NCBI GenBank assembly: GCA_030248065.1 | Contig: JASAMV010006919.1 | Span: 1 to 64,000, forward strand | Direction: 5' to 3' | Length of the DNA: 64,000 bases | DNA from: Rhynchonema sp. JSB1_4 | Lineage: Eukaryota; Nematoda; Chromadorea; Monhysterida; Xyalidae | In this document: positions 1-12,119 of the stretch, piece by piece | Layout of the letters: every line of letters starts with the position of its first letter | How positions within the stretch are numbered: position 1 is the stretch's first letter | Notes under the pieces: model-generated | Databases searched by the model: none | Told to the model about the DNA's origin: nothing | What the model saw: only the letters and a program-made list of their open reading frames with translations | Program-made: the position numbers and the translations under genes

Positions 1-753
1 CAAATGTGGGAATTTTGAAATGTACAAGTCTGCCCGTTTGGTCACCTATATGACTTTCAGTATATCAGCTGACAACTTGTTTGTTAGAAAACTTCATACA
101 AAACGCGATCATATATCGGTTATAATGCCATCGAGCCAGTTCAATAAATCACAAAAAGGACAACAGAACAACAAAACTCATCAAAACACACACATACAAA
201 TTTCAGGTCAGTCGGCGGGATACGAGCGTCACTCTACAACGCGGTGACTGTACGCGAGGCACAACAACTGGCTGAATTCATGCGCGAGTTTCAGGAGACT
301 CATCAGTGTCAAGATGATGGGGCGAAAAGGGGATGAGAAACGGAGCGGCAACAAAATAATATGGGTTTGGATAATTCACACGATTTTTTGAATGAACATG
401 TAACATGAGATGTACTGTATACTTTGAAAAAGTTGACCTATGTTCAATTTCAGTTGTGAACATTCAAAACCATTTTGAAACATTGGAGTGAAAACACTTG
501 CTTCTAACATGTCAATAATAAAACAAAATTTTTGCGGGCAAACTGAAATACAAAAAATACTTAAAACACTGTAGTTACCGAAACAAAAAGGAAATGAAGT
601 CGAAGCATATCAAACAAAAAATATATTTGGTCAGCTACATATTTGAAAAAGTAGCGCAAAAAAACGAAAACTGACTGGTTGACGCAACAGTGAACAATAA
701 AACTCAAACATTCATCATTCAACTCTAGATTTTCAACAAATACGGTTTTTTCA
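1..753. other. AT-rich stretch, no gene seen
   Basis: This stretch lies downstream of the CEP104-like gene. It is AT-rich and its short open frames lack coding character, splice sites or recognisable similarity. It probably contains that gene's 3' untranslated region, but no clear poly(A) signal was assigned. Confidence 0.5.
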
Positions 754-3314
754 TTATTTTCTCTTTGATTTGCTTTGACTTCGCGGTCTCGATGATGATG
801 ATCGTCGTTCGCCGGTGCGTGATGAGCTGCGCTGAAAGAACAAAACTTATAAAATATTATAAAAGTTATCTGATATTAGAGAAAAATTATTTTAAAAAAA
901 TTCTATCGAGCCCACCTTGCTGTCACTTCGACTGCTGCTCGATGAACGTCTATGGCTGCTGCCGTGTTTCGACTTAAACTTGTCCAACCCGGTGTCGCGA
1001 AGCTGCAATGGGTGGCCTAGGCCAATGGGTTACTGTATAGTGTAGATTACGGTAGTGTGGGCTACGGTAGGCATACATAAATACCTCATCCTTGGACAGC
1101 AGATCGAATATTTTCAGATCGTTGTACGCGCGGGAGCACATTGATTTGATCTCTTTTTCGCACGCTTCCGCAAACTCTTCGTCCGCCTCACCCACGGCAC
1201 TGCGCTCCTCTTGCAACAACAGGATCGCACTGTTTTTCACCTGAATTTGCGAGGAAATTCGATGTTAATGATGAGCGGTGTTAAGCTGGCTGATGGGAGT
1301 CAGATCGATCGTGACTTTAGGCTACAGGGAGTGTGTCGCATTTGTTTTGACCAGCGTAACAGCGTTTGGCACGTGCTGTCTGGAGTCAACTTTGACGCTT
1401 TGATGGTATTACTGTGTAAATCTCGTAATATGCCTAAAAGGCCCAAAACGAAAATTGATTCAACCGAAGCAAGGCCATATGGAGCCGATCCGATTCCCAA
1501 GTTTATCATCAGCCCATGCCCGCCAATTACACCGACCTCACTGAGCTCTTCAAGTATCGGCTCCAGCTTCTCCTTGTCCCTGCTGCTGCCACGTTCAGCC
1601 TTCTCACTCAGAATGTCCTGCACTTTGTGCAACTCTTGGGCGTAATTTCTCTCTAGCAAATGTCGCGCTCTGCAATAACAGTTAAATGCGTTACGTGTAC
1701 GGTAACAGTTACCGTAGCCCTGTTATCGTGCTGGTCACATTAGCCTTCAATAGTACGTTTCAGTAATCACGGTGACCCTCCATTGTGGTAGATACAGTAG
1801 TCAGGTACTGTACCTGAACGTTAAATTACGGTGGCAACTGTACCGTAACCCAACGACAACGACGTACTTGGCAGTGCCCATGCGTTGTTTGAGCGATATA
1901 GTCGATATTCGGCGTTCCCTATCCTTTGCAATCAGGTCATCCCCCGTCCGGGGTCGATGCATCGAATGCGCGTTGTTGTTGTGCGTGTCGAGCGAGTAAC
2001 CGTTGATCTCAATACCCATTACCCCGACCTGTGTGTGCTTTGGTGATGTTTCATTGAGATACATTATTGGATACGTTCAAGTCAACTTCAAAATAAGGCG
2101 TCTCATGAGTTCGTGGCCGGACTATACTTTCATTATCGGTACACCACAAAATTATGCTTCATGGTGTACCATGTTGTGCATACCTGATTGTCGTCGTTAT
2201 ATTTGTTCAGATGCGGTTTGTGCACAGTGAGTTTGAGATAGAGCGATTCGGTGTCCAGAAAGATGGTCTTCAATTCGCGAGCCGAGAAATCCGTCGATTT
2301 GTTGTCGCGAAATTCGGCTACCCTGCAAAATCAAGGAAAAATAAAAATAAGCAATGGTGTCTTATGTAACTCAATGTATACCAACGACCGTTACCCACCC
2401 AAGTTCATCGAAATCCTCTTTGGCTTCCGGCGTCTCGTCCGAGGTCGAGAAAAATATCTTTTGAGCTGAAAAGTCGAAGACATTATGAAAGTTACACAAT
2501 GAAGAACATTGAGGATATTTTGGGATTTATTGAAGCCACTGATCACGGTACAGAGAAAGTCACCATGACCAAGGCCAGATCGGACCAATCACAAGGTTTC
2601 ACCACGTTCGCCCCCTTCGACTCTATTTTCCGAATATCAAGTGGTCATTTAACAGACTTACGAATAAACTGATGGTGTACGAGGACTTGTATCTTGCGAA
2701 GTGCACTTTTGGTCGGAAACTTGAGGATGATCTTTTGCGGATAGTGACAGTGCCTGAAATCCACATGTTCACATTGCAATATTTTTCTAATCCTCACAAG
2801 ATGGATAATCAATCAAGGAAAACGTACAATCAACTTGAATAATAAGGTAGCGGAATGTCCGTCCCTCCCCGGTATGCCCTCCTGTCTGTGGATGTGATAA
2901 AATTGGGCTCTCTCTTCAGGTGAACGTTTCAACTTCACGGGACTTCAAACAGAAAATTTGAAGCAACCGAAACTGAATTACATTTTTCGCAATCTATCGT
3001 CATCTCCTCAGCAAAACTGATAGCAGAAGCAGACTTTGCAATGTATCTTACTTGGCGTTTATAATTAGATAATGTATAAGTGTTCACTTCAATTTACAGT
3101 AAGACTAGAGGTGCACGGCAAAAAAATAAAAATCGCTATATATGTATATACACATATATACATATATAGGGACACACCCTTGTGATATCCAGCCCCGGCC
3201 ATTGATCAGGTCCTCCGTTGCCTGACGTGCGTTGCCCGGTTCGTGCATCTTTTTGCCGCTGACATACACGACATCGTAGTCCAACAGTTCCACTATGTGC
3301 TCCTCCTCACTCAT
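754..3314 (-). CDS. CEP104: CEP104-like centrosomal/ciliary tip protein, short form (349 aa)
   Basis: Nine exons join in phase (minus strand, 5' to 3'): 3314-3178, 2753-2662, 2465-2399, 2322-2184, 2028-1868, 1669-1537, 1240-1085, 1002-916, 831-754 (stop TAA). All junctions are GT-AG. The N-terminal part follows vertebrate CEP104: GW..(7)..PQ-I-L (residues about 40-55), an acidic LG-x4-DN block, ARELK, then LKL-x3-H-x3-NKYN-x2-NQV. Residues about 190-290 are charged and helical, fitting the CEP104 coiled coil. The last two exons encode an Arg/Ser/Lys-rich tail. Human CEP104 is about 925 residues and continues into TOG and zinc-binding regions, which are missing here. CEP104 proteins act at ciliary tips and centrioles. 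The start is the Met at 3314, which gives the family's N-terminal spacing. The gene is divergent from the AIDA gene about 1 kb away. Alternative longer 3' exons outside the window cannot be excluded. Confidence 0.8.
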
Positions 3315-3475
3315 TGTCGATTTTGCTGATTTTGGTAATTTTATAAATGAAATTACTTTTCGAGATTTAAAATTTTCGCTGTTCAGGGGGAAAACTGCTT
3401 TTTTGCGATACGTATTCAATGCAACTTTTTGGTGTGAAACAACAAAACAAACTGAGGAACTGGTTTATTAAGGCT

Positions 3476-3771
3476 GTGAGCAGATAAACGCGGAATGGCA
3501 GATTGCTGCATTCCGCATTCCGCGTTTATCTGCTCACCTTTGCGGAATTTCGAATTTCTGCAAGTAAATTTATGCTTTTGGTCAAACATCTCAGTTGCTG
3601 TTTGCGTTAACACGCAACATTTGAGGTCAGTACGCTGGAAGTTGTCATCGTCACCCAAGCACGCACCATTCCGCAAAAGTGAGCAGATAAACGCGGAATG
3701 CGGAATGAAGAAATCTGCCATTCCGCGTTTATCTGCTCACCAATTTCCGCATTCCGCGTTTATCTGCTCAC
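3476..3771. repeat. Hairpin repeat cluster (GTGAGCAGATAAACGCGG ends)
   Basis: The unit GTGAGCAGATAAACGCGG and its reverse complement form a hairpin at 3476-3537, then recur as an inverted pair at 3679-3740 with a further copy of one arm ending at 3771. The layout suggests two or more nested foldback MITEs. A further half copy starts at 26145. The cluster lies in the shared upstream region of the divergent CEP104-like and AIDA genes. Confidence 0.8.
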
Positions 3772-4137
3772 ACAACCTTACAGAGTTGAGAAACACAGGA
3801 CCTTGGGCCTGGCGAACTTAGTCTCTTTGGCAACTTGCGCTATCGTGGAAAACATGAGCGATTTTTGTCACGTATATGTATGAACATGTTGGTTGTGTCG
3901 TGTTTCTTTTAACAAAAAGTCGATGCGTTTTCGTTTCATGACAATGGATTTCCGTTAAGAGCCCTTACTTTGCATCCTGCTTCAGACTGCAAACATAACG
4001 TGTTTTCCTCGCCAAATACAGTAGGTAGTATGCACATTATTCACTCATAATGTGGTATACTGGGCTTTGTCAGGGGAGTCGTATGGAGGTCCCAGTTTTT
4101 AGTCAGTGTTACATGGTCACGGCACCCAAAGCCAAAC

Positions 4138-4158
4138 TCTCTCTCTCTCTCTCTCTCA
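4138..4158. repeat. CT dinucleotide microsatellite
   Basis: A run of CT dinucleotides lies upstream of the AIDA start codon. Confidence 0.85.
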
Positions 4159-4359
4159 TCTTGCTAACACAGTGTGGCTATGGTGACAAAGCAACATGGG
4201 AAATCAAATGGAATACAATATACATACGTAATAATACACGTGGATAACAAGCATGTATACATATGTACATAGCTGACACCGTGTCATCGGTTTTTGCACA
4301 AACAAGTAAACATTTTTCTCGTACCTAGTTCTGAATTGAAGTGCAAACGTCTCATAATA

Positions 4360-6886
4360 ATGACCACTACTGCAAATAACGTCGGCCGTGATGCACAAGC
4401 CCTGATTGCGGCATTCGAAAGAGGCATCAACTGTGACTCGTGGGGCCAACGTTTGGAAGCGGTCGACCAATACAACAAGTATGCTCTGCTGTTTTTGCTG
4501 GCGTTTTCTGCACATTTTCACACAATTCATGTTGTGGAGTTTCTCTTGAGGAGACGAACATCGCAAACGGACTGCATGATATCCGATATCTCGGAGCTAA
4601 TTATTTCTCTGACGGCTGAAACGACAAAAGCAAGAAATTTAGTGCAATAAATTAGTGAGTGGCCTATCCGGATTTCGCATATTTTCAAAAAAAGAATGAC
4701 ACATGCAGATTCGTGCACCAATACGCGCGCAGCCGCACGAATTTCTGTTCGAGCCAAGAGGATGAGACGAAAATTGGAAAGATTATCGAAAACGTGAAAC
4801 AGCGACTGGCGATGCTGGAAAATGTGCGCAATTATACAAATTATTGAAGGATTTTTTCAAAAAGTCAAGCAAATTGATTTAGAATTCAGATTTTAATAAA
4901 CGTTCCATAGGCTGACAACGCCCAGAGCTCGATCGAACTGTCGTTGGACACGTTGAAAGCTCAACTCGAAGGTTGGGAGGCAGGGGCATGACAAAACAGC
5001 GGGCACTGATGGCCACTGACACAAGGCTTAGGTTTAGGCTTTGGCCGTGCACTACCAGAGATGACCGCTGTTATTTTCAAAAACCCTCGCTGCTTTGTCA
5101 GCGCTGTTTTATCGTTCTGATTGTGGTGCTCGGGTGCAATAGGGTAATGAAAAGAAACTTAGAGAAAAAGATTGAGCATTTCAGAATTCAAGAGCATCAC
5201 GGCGCGCTTCAATCAGAACGTTTCCACGCGTCATCCGTCAGTGATCGAAACAACTGGAACAAGTTAGTGCTGAAATGAGTACTCCTGTTAGGCATTATAG
5301 GTATACCTATTATACAGATACGGCACCTTTAGTGATAAATTCCTTTAGTTTATTTGGTTATTTTACGTCAGTTGGTGGAGTTTTGTTGTCGGTTCGGTTC
5401 ATCGAACGGTTTTATTCGCTATGAGGAATCCTGATGAAACAATAAAACGAATGGAATGTACATATTATGTAACATCAGGAAAGCCTGTTCCGTGTATGAC
5501 TGGTCATTCTGATGCCGGTAGACTGTAACGCACGTTTTTCTCAAATAAAAACACCGCAAGAAAACACACGATTTTCTTTCCCGACATGCTCCAACCAAAG
5601 CCCGCTGAGCGCATGCCCGGTTTCACGTACGTGACAATTCTGATCGATCGAATCGGCCTGAAGGACGCCCACACCTACGTCGCACCATATTTTTCCATCA
5701 AAGTTCGAGGTTGGGCCGACACTTTTTCTCTCTGTGTGGTTTTTGTTCAACTATAAGACGAACTGCACCAAGACGAGCTCGATTTCGGAGCTGGCAGAAT
5801 AGTGAAACATTCATACGTGGCGGCTGATTTGGGAAATGTTACACGTTACGTTAAAGAATACAAAACGGAGCATGATGATTTACTCTTTCTATTCGTTTTG
5901 AATACACTCCATCGTCGAAATCGAGCTCGCGTTGGTGTAGTTTGCCTATACAGTCCAACTTGCTTAGTGACTCCTGTGGTGATATGGTGTGGTGTGTGTG
6001 GTGGTGATATGTTTTGATAAAACGCTACGTCTCGATATCATGTCATTGAGTGTTTATTCGTATACAACGCACAGTACAAACACGCCATGCACGTCACAAG
6101 AGAGAGAAGGAATTGAATGCGTACTGAAATTCTCGAATTGGAAATGTTCTTTTTTTAAAATCGAATTTCTAGATTTCACCGGCCGCGACGTTTGTCCGGA
6201 ACAGAACACGCCGACGTGCAATCTGATCAAAGACAAGTATCTGATCTTCAACATGAATGTGCACTTGCAGAAAGCGTTGGACGAAATGCCACAAGGTTGA
6301 TTTGATTTGCCCTTTCTACAGATGGTCTCGCAGTCCGCCAAATATATCGCGCAAAAAGTTTGGTCTGGTTCCAAATAAAATTTTTGATGCAATACTTGTC
6401 GTCCGTGGTGCACAGTCGTTATACAAGCAACAGAAATTTCGTATATCGATCAATCCACCGTCGAGGGTACTAAAGCGTTGGTTTGGCTCACACTACTGCG
6501 TAGAAACTGCGGAAAAATAATAAAATGCGTGAAACCGTTTTGCCATTAAAACGCAGATTTCGCCATTTTCTTCGAGTTGATGCATTTCAAATCGAAAAAG
6601 GACAAAGTGTCGTGTCGGTGTTTCGCCATTGTTGAACGCGACGAGATCAAAAGTGGCATTGGAACGTTTGAACTGTGAGTTTTCATTACAAACCGCGTTG
6701 TGTACGTGAAAACGATGACATTTCTGAGTTCGAATTTAAAATAATAATTACAGCTATAAGAAGCCACCGGATTACAACCGCCGTCGTTTGTATCTGTTCA
6801 CGGAGAAGCCACTATTCCTGCACTTGACATTTACATTGGAAACACATAAAGGAGAGAAAGAAACAACGACAGTCGAGAAACTTTAG
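4360..6886 (+). CDS. AIDA: AIDA homologue (axin interactor, dorsalization-associated)
   Basis: Exons: 4360-4478, 4709-4823, 4911-4971, 5185-5240 (or 5262), 5601-5709 (or from 5561), 6173-6295, 6557-6674, 6754-6886 (stop). The model gives about 277 residues, near the vertebrate length of about 305. The N-terminal helical part has DSWGQ-x2-EA-D-Y as in AIDA. The C-terminal C2-like part has IGLKDA, then a hydrophobic strand series, AIFFE-x2-HFK-KK, DEIKSG and an LYKKP-x-D-x-RR ending in a strand close to the family C-terminus. Vertebrate AIDA binds axin and blocks JNK activation; its C2 domain binds phosphoinositides. All junctions keep phase except exon 4 to 5: the stronger donor (5262) does not fit either acceptor, while donor 5240 with acceptor 5601 does. 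A small exon may be missing there. The acidic linker of vertebrate AIDA is not seen. Confidence 0.85.
5761..5950 (+). mobile_element. MITE family A, copy 1 (AIDA intron 5)
   Basis: An element of about 190 bases has terminal inverted repeats built on CAACACGAGCCCGATTTCG (here diverged) and an inner core CTGGCAGAATAGTGAAACAT. It lies in the intron after the exon ending at 5709. The other copies are at 7111, 17246 (inverted), 17461 and 55496. Confidence 0.85.
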
Positions 6887-7110
6887 GGATTAGGAAACTA
6901 ATGATTAGATTTGTTAAGAAACATCATTTTTATACCACACACCTACATACATGTATTTTTAAATGAGTTTCAATATCAGGGTGAAACCATTTGTTTCAAT
7001 TTATGCATCGAGATAAAAACCACAATTTTTGTGGAGTTTGTTGGCTAATTTTTCAATCGTCAACCCAAGCAGGCCTGACTGAGCACAAGAAATACAAAAG
7101 GTAAAATATA

Positions 7111-7296
7111 TATAGGCAAACCACGCCAACACGAGCCCGATTTCGCAGCTGGCAGAATAGTGAAACATTCATACGTGGCTGCTGATTTGGGAAATGTTAC
7201 TCGTTGAAGAATAGAAAGTGGAGCATGATGATTTTCTCTTTCTATTCATTTTGAACACACACCACCTTCGAAATCGGGCTCGTGTTGGTGTAGTTT
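7111..7296 (+). mobile_element. MITE family A, copy 2
   Basis: This copy runs from TATAGGCAAACCACGCC to GGCTCGTGTTGGTGTAGTTT. Its terminal inverted repeats are about 30 bases. The core with GTGAAACATTCATACG and GGGAAATGTTAC matches copies 1, 3 and 5. It is intergenic. Confidence 0.9.
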
Positions 7297-7920
7297 AAAT
7301 TTACGTGGCATCAGGGCTGAGCTGTGTTGACAACGAGAATTGACTTTGTGCGTTGACGAGAGGAATATGGCTCGCTTTTGATTCGAAACCCCTCGGCGCT
7401 CTCTCTTAAAATAAAACCGGAACTGGAAAAAAGCAGAAAGGCGTAAAAACAAGTCTGTTCCTGGCCCATCATGCGCCGCCCATGACCAGAATGTGATGAC
7501 TTTGTTAGCGCATGCCCATCGGTGGCGAGCCAGTGCAGTGACCGACACAACAACTGTTTAAAAACACTGGAATAAATCCGCAATATGTATACTGTAGCGT
7601 ATACCTACCGGTGTTTTTCACATTCAGCCTCGGAGCTGCAACTGGAAAATGGCTGGCAAAGCATCATTTTTCACGACAATAAAACAGTCATCTTATTCAC
7701 ATGGACAGGCAGAATTAACATCAATTGCGGCCACAAGTCAGGGTAGGAGACGAATTACGCCGACAAACTATCCATATCGAGTTGTTCACCACAAATGAGT
7801 CGTATTTTAGTTATGGTATCAAAGTCTGAAGACCTATTTCAGCGAGCGCTGTGTGTCTGCAGGAGTTCCCAGTCATCGCGCCTGGCTTGGAGAAAATCAC
7901 AATTTTCGGCCATTGTTAAT

Positions 7921-8120
7921 ACTAGACGGGACCCGTGCCTACGGCCCGGCTACAGCGCCGCGCCCGTGCCGTGCCCCCCCCCCCCCCGAAGACCCGTTAC
8001 CATACCCAAAGCTACCCGTGAAAATTGACCCGTCCGCCCTTCCGAGGGAGGGGCCACAAACACACATACTGTACATGCAAACACACATACATACGTCTTC
8101 CTGTTTTAGTAGTATAGATA
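7921..8120 (+). repeat. Repeat family B, copy 1 (GC-rich, with C run)
   Basis: The stretch starts ACTAGACGGGACCCGTGCC, passes through a poly-C run of about 14 and a GAAGACCCGTTACCATACCC segment, and ends near CTGTTTTAG. A near-identical copy lies at 51609-51790. The right boundary is where the two copies stop matching. No clear terminal inverted repeat was found. Confidence 0.75.
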
Positions 8121-9305
8121 ACTTTTGTGATTGCAGAAAAATTAGTAGATCAGTAAAATATCGCTCACCATAAGTGGAGTTACTACACAGAGGTCCATTA
8201 TACAGGGGGAAGACTGTATGCTGGAGTTTACACCAAGGGTAATAAGCGTACATAACGACCTCAATCCATCACGCGTCACGAAGTTGGGAAGTCACGAAAA
8301 ACCGGTGAATCTCGTTACTCTATGGATTTGACCGGCTAACAAACCTGTTTTTTAATTTGGTTACTTGTCAGTTTCAGAACCTTATTACTGACAGCCAGTA
8401 TGTGCCCCTATGCGTTCTTAGCCTTTTTCATTATTATTCCCAGAGGCACACAACCCCATGGTGATGCAATTCGTGATTTTAACTTTGCAATAGAAATGAA
8501 GCTTTCAGAGAGATAAGAAACTCATTTCAACTGTTTCAAATTTTGTATGTGGCTGCATGCTGCGTAAGTCTCCACAGCGGTATACTTTTTTTTAATCCAA
8601 CCATATTCCAATCAAAATTTGCGTGTCGTATTTCATAAAGGAGTTGTCTGCTCTATATCGGGGTCACTAGAGCATATCACGTTTCTGGTCTCATAATGAC
8701 GAGTGTACCCCATCGTTTCGGATGAATACATTTTGTTTAGGTGTTGAAAATTTAGAGCTTCTGCTTTTCATATGGGTTCAAAACTAAAAATTTTGAGTCA
8801 TTGTTTGTTTGCATTGGTCTGGCCAGCTTTGTGTTCTTCTAAATAAGCCTCACACGTTTCGACGTTATGAGGAACTATGTATGTCGTATGTGCAGGCCCA
8901 GGATTGTTCTGAACTTCGGGGTGTGTCTGAACTTTTTATGCACATCCGTGGCCTCAATTATGGTTATTCCATGAACTGCTGAGGATGATAGTCGCTTTCT
9001 TTTCGTGACTCCTTTTATACCCATTTTTTCGGCCTGTGATCCCTGCGCAAATTTAGCAAAAACTCAGACTCAACTGAAAAGCGCCTCCACCGCACGGGAA
9101 ACAAGCAGCATAACGCTCAAAATTAATGAGCCATAGCAGCATCACGTGGCGTTCACACAACTTGGATGCACAACTTGGGGATGGTAAATTGTCTGTCACT
9201 AAAATATGCCAATTTAACGCACGACCGTTGTGAGATATAATTCATAAATTTTGTTTTATTTCCGCTCATTAGCATCGCTTTGGAATATTACGAGAGATTC
9301 TGTAA

Positions 9306-9532
9306 GGGCTCCACCAGATAGACCCGAAACCCGAAACATAAATTTTTTCTATGTCCATGTTTCAGGTTTCGGATTTTGAAAAAAAACCCGAAACCCGAAA
9401 CCCAATAAGCATGATAATCGAAAATGTTCGGTCTTACATCTTGTAGCTGACGTGAACAATTTATGCAGTCTGTCGAAACATTTTCGATTCATACTTCGTG
9501 TTTCGGGTTTCGGGTTTATCTGGTGGAGCCCC
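9306..9532. mobile_element. Inverted-repeat element with CCCGAAA tandem ends
   Basis: The ends are inverted copies of GGCTCCACCAGATA followed by one to two units of ACCCGAAACCCGAAAC. Inner copies of the CCCGAAA unit repeat in both orientations. The element is non-coding and MITE-like. The sub-terminal tandem units recall the GTGTCGGG-type elements at 42.3 and 60.2 kb. Confidence 0.75.
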
Positions 9533-9998
9533 TTTTAAGTTGTGGTTTTTTTCACTCTTTAGATGTACGGTACATACCTACAGCGCCAGCGGTCAACATA
9601 CACCTTTGATGACTAAAATGACTTCGGTTGATGCGCACGCGGTGGCACAGATGCTACTAGCGCAGTACATATGCATAGAAGCAGAAACGAACAACCATAA
9701 ACCACGTTCCAGAGTATTTTCATTGTCACTGTTGCTCGTATTGTGCACGGCGGAACATAAGTGTTGTCTCCAATGACCGTTGGGTTGTTTAATTAATTTC
9801 TGGTAATATCCTCTCATTTTAGGCATAAAGGTATGCGCACGAGTTCTGTGTTGCAACTGCGTATGTAGTGCGTCATAGAATGCTGGCACCGGACCCAAGC
9901 TGTTCAAGCTCAAACTCATGATCTCTAGCCCCAAAACCTCATAATTGATGTTTTATGGTTGAAGAGCAAACAATTCTATAAATTATTACATGTACCTA

Positions 9999-11308
9999 CA
10001 GATCTCCGAGTAAGTTTGGGGGTAGGGGCCCGCGAAAACCGAGTGCCCCGCGGGGCACGCGGGTGGTGCGGGTGACCTTTCTATAACACACGGGCATATG
10101 CCCCCCGCAGCGTCCGCGGGTCCCCCGCACCCACCCGCAGCACACGCGGGGCCCCCGCGGGTGGCGCGGGGCCCGCACTCCCCCGCGCTGGCCGGCGCAG
10201 GCTGTTTTTAATGAATATTTGGTTTTTAAGTGAAGCTTTACTACTGAATTAGTGAAACAAATGCAGAGTTGAATTTATATGTTGTTTACCGTGATAAAAA
10301 CGTGTGTTTAACCCAGAGCTGTGATTTTTGGACTTGCAACAAAGTCATTATGGCAGCACAAAAAGACCAAAAGTGCGTCATTTGTTTATGTGTATTTGCT
10401 TGTAAATGCAATGTCAAAAGTAAAATCATCCTGAAATGAGAATTGCTGACGTATTTTAATCGAGGGCTGATACGGCATTAATTTCCAGCTAACCGCACAA
10501 CAAGCAATAGTTGTGAAACTCCACGGCAAAAACAGTGATCGGCTGCTAGATTCCATAGTACAGAAACATATGACGATACATTTGTCCACAAAAACAGTAA
10601 TTTGCACTGAACAGTAATTTAAACAGCAAAAGTATGTGACGAAACAAATTGTGGAACATCATCTTTGACCACCAAAATTAAGTCAACATAAGCAGTTGAT
10701 CAGTACCCTCCATATTCATGATTCACTGGGTTCGCATTTTCAGTGTTGTAGTTGCAGTTTTTGTTTTGGAGTTTTTGCCGTGGAGTTTCACAACTATTGC
10801 TTGTTATTCTGCGGTTAGCTGGATATTAATGCCGTATCAGTCTTCGACTAAAATGCATCAGCAATTCTCATTTCAGGGTGATTTTGCTTTTGACATTGCA
10901 TTTACAAGCAAATACACATAAACAAATGACGCACTTTTGGTCTTTTTGTGCTGCCATAATGACTTTGTTACAAGTCCAAAAATCACAGCTCTGGGATAAA
11001 CACACGTTTTTATCACGGTAAACAACATATAGATCCAACTCTGCATTTATTTCACTAATTCAGCAGTAAAGCTTCACTTAAAAAGCCAAATATTCATTAA
11101 AAACAGCCTGCGCCGGCCAGCGCGGGGGAGTGCGGGCCCCGCGCCACCCGCGGGGGCCCCGCGTGTGCTGCGGGTGGGTGCGGGGGACCCGCGGACGCTG
11201 CGGGGGCATATGCCCGTGTGTTATAGAAAGGTCACCCGCACCACCCGCGTGCCCCGCGGGGCACTCGGTTTTCGCGGGCCCCTACCCCCAAACTTACTCG
11301 GAGATCTG
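9999..11308. mobile_element. 1.3 kb foldback (palindromic) element with GC-rich tips
   Basis: The left arm (about 9999-10590) reappears in reverse complement as the right arm (about 10720-11308) with few differences and a short central spacer. The tips are CAGATCTCCGAGTAAG and its complement. Next come about 170 very GC-rich bases, then AT-rich arm sequence with TGACGCACTTTTGGTC. Open frames inside the arms mirror each other and are not coding. This is a classic foldback layout, and the near identity of the arms suggests recent insertion or gene conversion. Confidence 0.9.
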
Positions 11309-12119
11309 TACATAGGTATATGTATCTCGTAGTCCGTTTTTTCCCCTTTGCTTTCAACTTGAGTTTCAGAGAGACCGCTTTGTTGTGCGTCAGTCACTTT
11401 CACTTGTGCCAACAAATTTTTATGCCCATCAATTAGCCGTCTCATTTTTTGCACGAGACACTGGCTACTCTGCTTCTACACACATATTGCATATCCGGCG
11501 CAAAAGTTGGCATGTGAAAAAAACGTTATTATCAACGCATTGCAGCCTCTATTTATGAGCGCTTGAATAGAGCGCCATATTTACAAAGGCGTAGCTTTTG
11601 AGCCATCAATTACTGGAATAACGACTGCTTTGTTCCATGACTTTTCACGAGCTGCATGTGCTACATGCACCGTGATGAAGCCTGGCCCGCAATTATGCAA
11701 TGTGTAAGGTGTATTATACGTGCATACTGTATGTGCATACAAGCTTCGTTCATGATACATTTTGTTCGATCAAAATTTGATTGCGATGTTGACCGACATA
11801 AGATGTGTTTTGATAATTGAAGATGTCTGAGTGCACCAAGTTGTTAGGACTGATAAAGCGATGTGAATGCCTAAACCCTTATGTGTACATTTGTTCTACA
11901 TTTGGCTAATCGGTTCGAAATATGATTGTCCGTAAGGCAGGAGTTTCTTTTCAAATTCCCTCCAAAGCACGCCCGTCTATTTTTTGACCTTCATGGACAT
12001 TTCGCGGTAAAAGCAGATAAATTCCTTCAAACAAGGCCCTACCAGTTCCAGGTGCACGGAAAGATTTGATACAAAGGTAAAAAAGGTTGAATTGCGCGCG
12101 GTTATAGAAACGAACAACA

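Larger units (their letters stand above)
6887..12119. other. Intergenic region filled with repeats
   Basis: No convincing gene is seen between AIDA and the peptide precursor. The region holds a family A MITE, a family B repeat, an inverted-repeat element near 9.4 kb and a foldback element at 10-11.3 kb. A minus-strand open frame at 11304-11445 has even codon use but no partner exons and runs into the foldback arm, so I do not call it. Confidence 0.6.

Noticed and set aside
9996..11315. Mirror-image frames starting MRAPRHPRGPR and those ending FTSKYT
   Set aside because: They are the two arms of the foldback element read on opposite strands; neither shows codon bias or partners.
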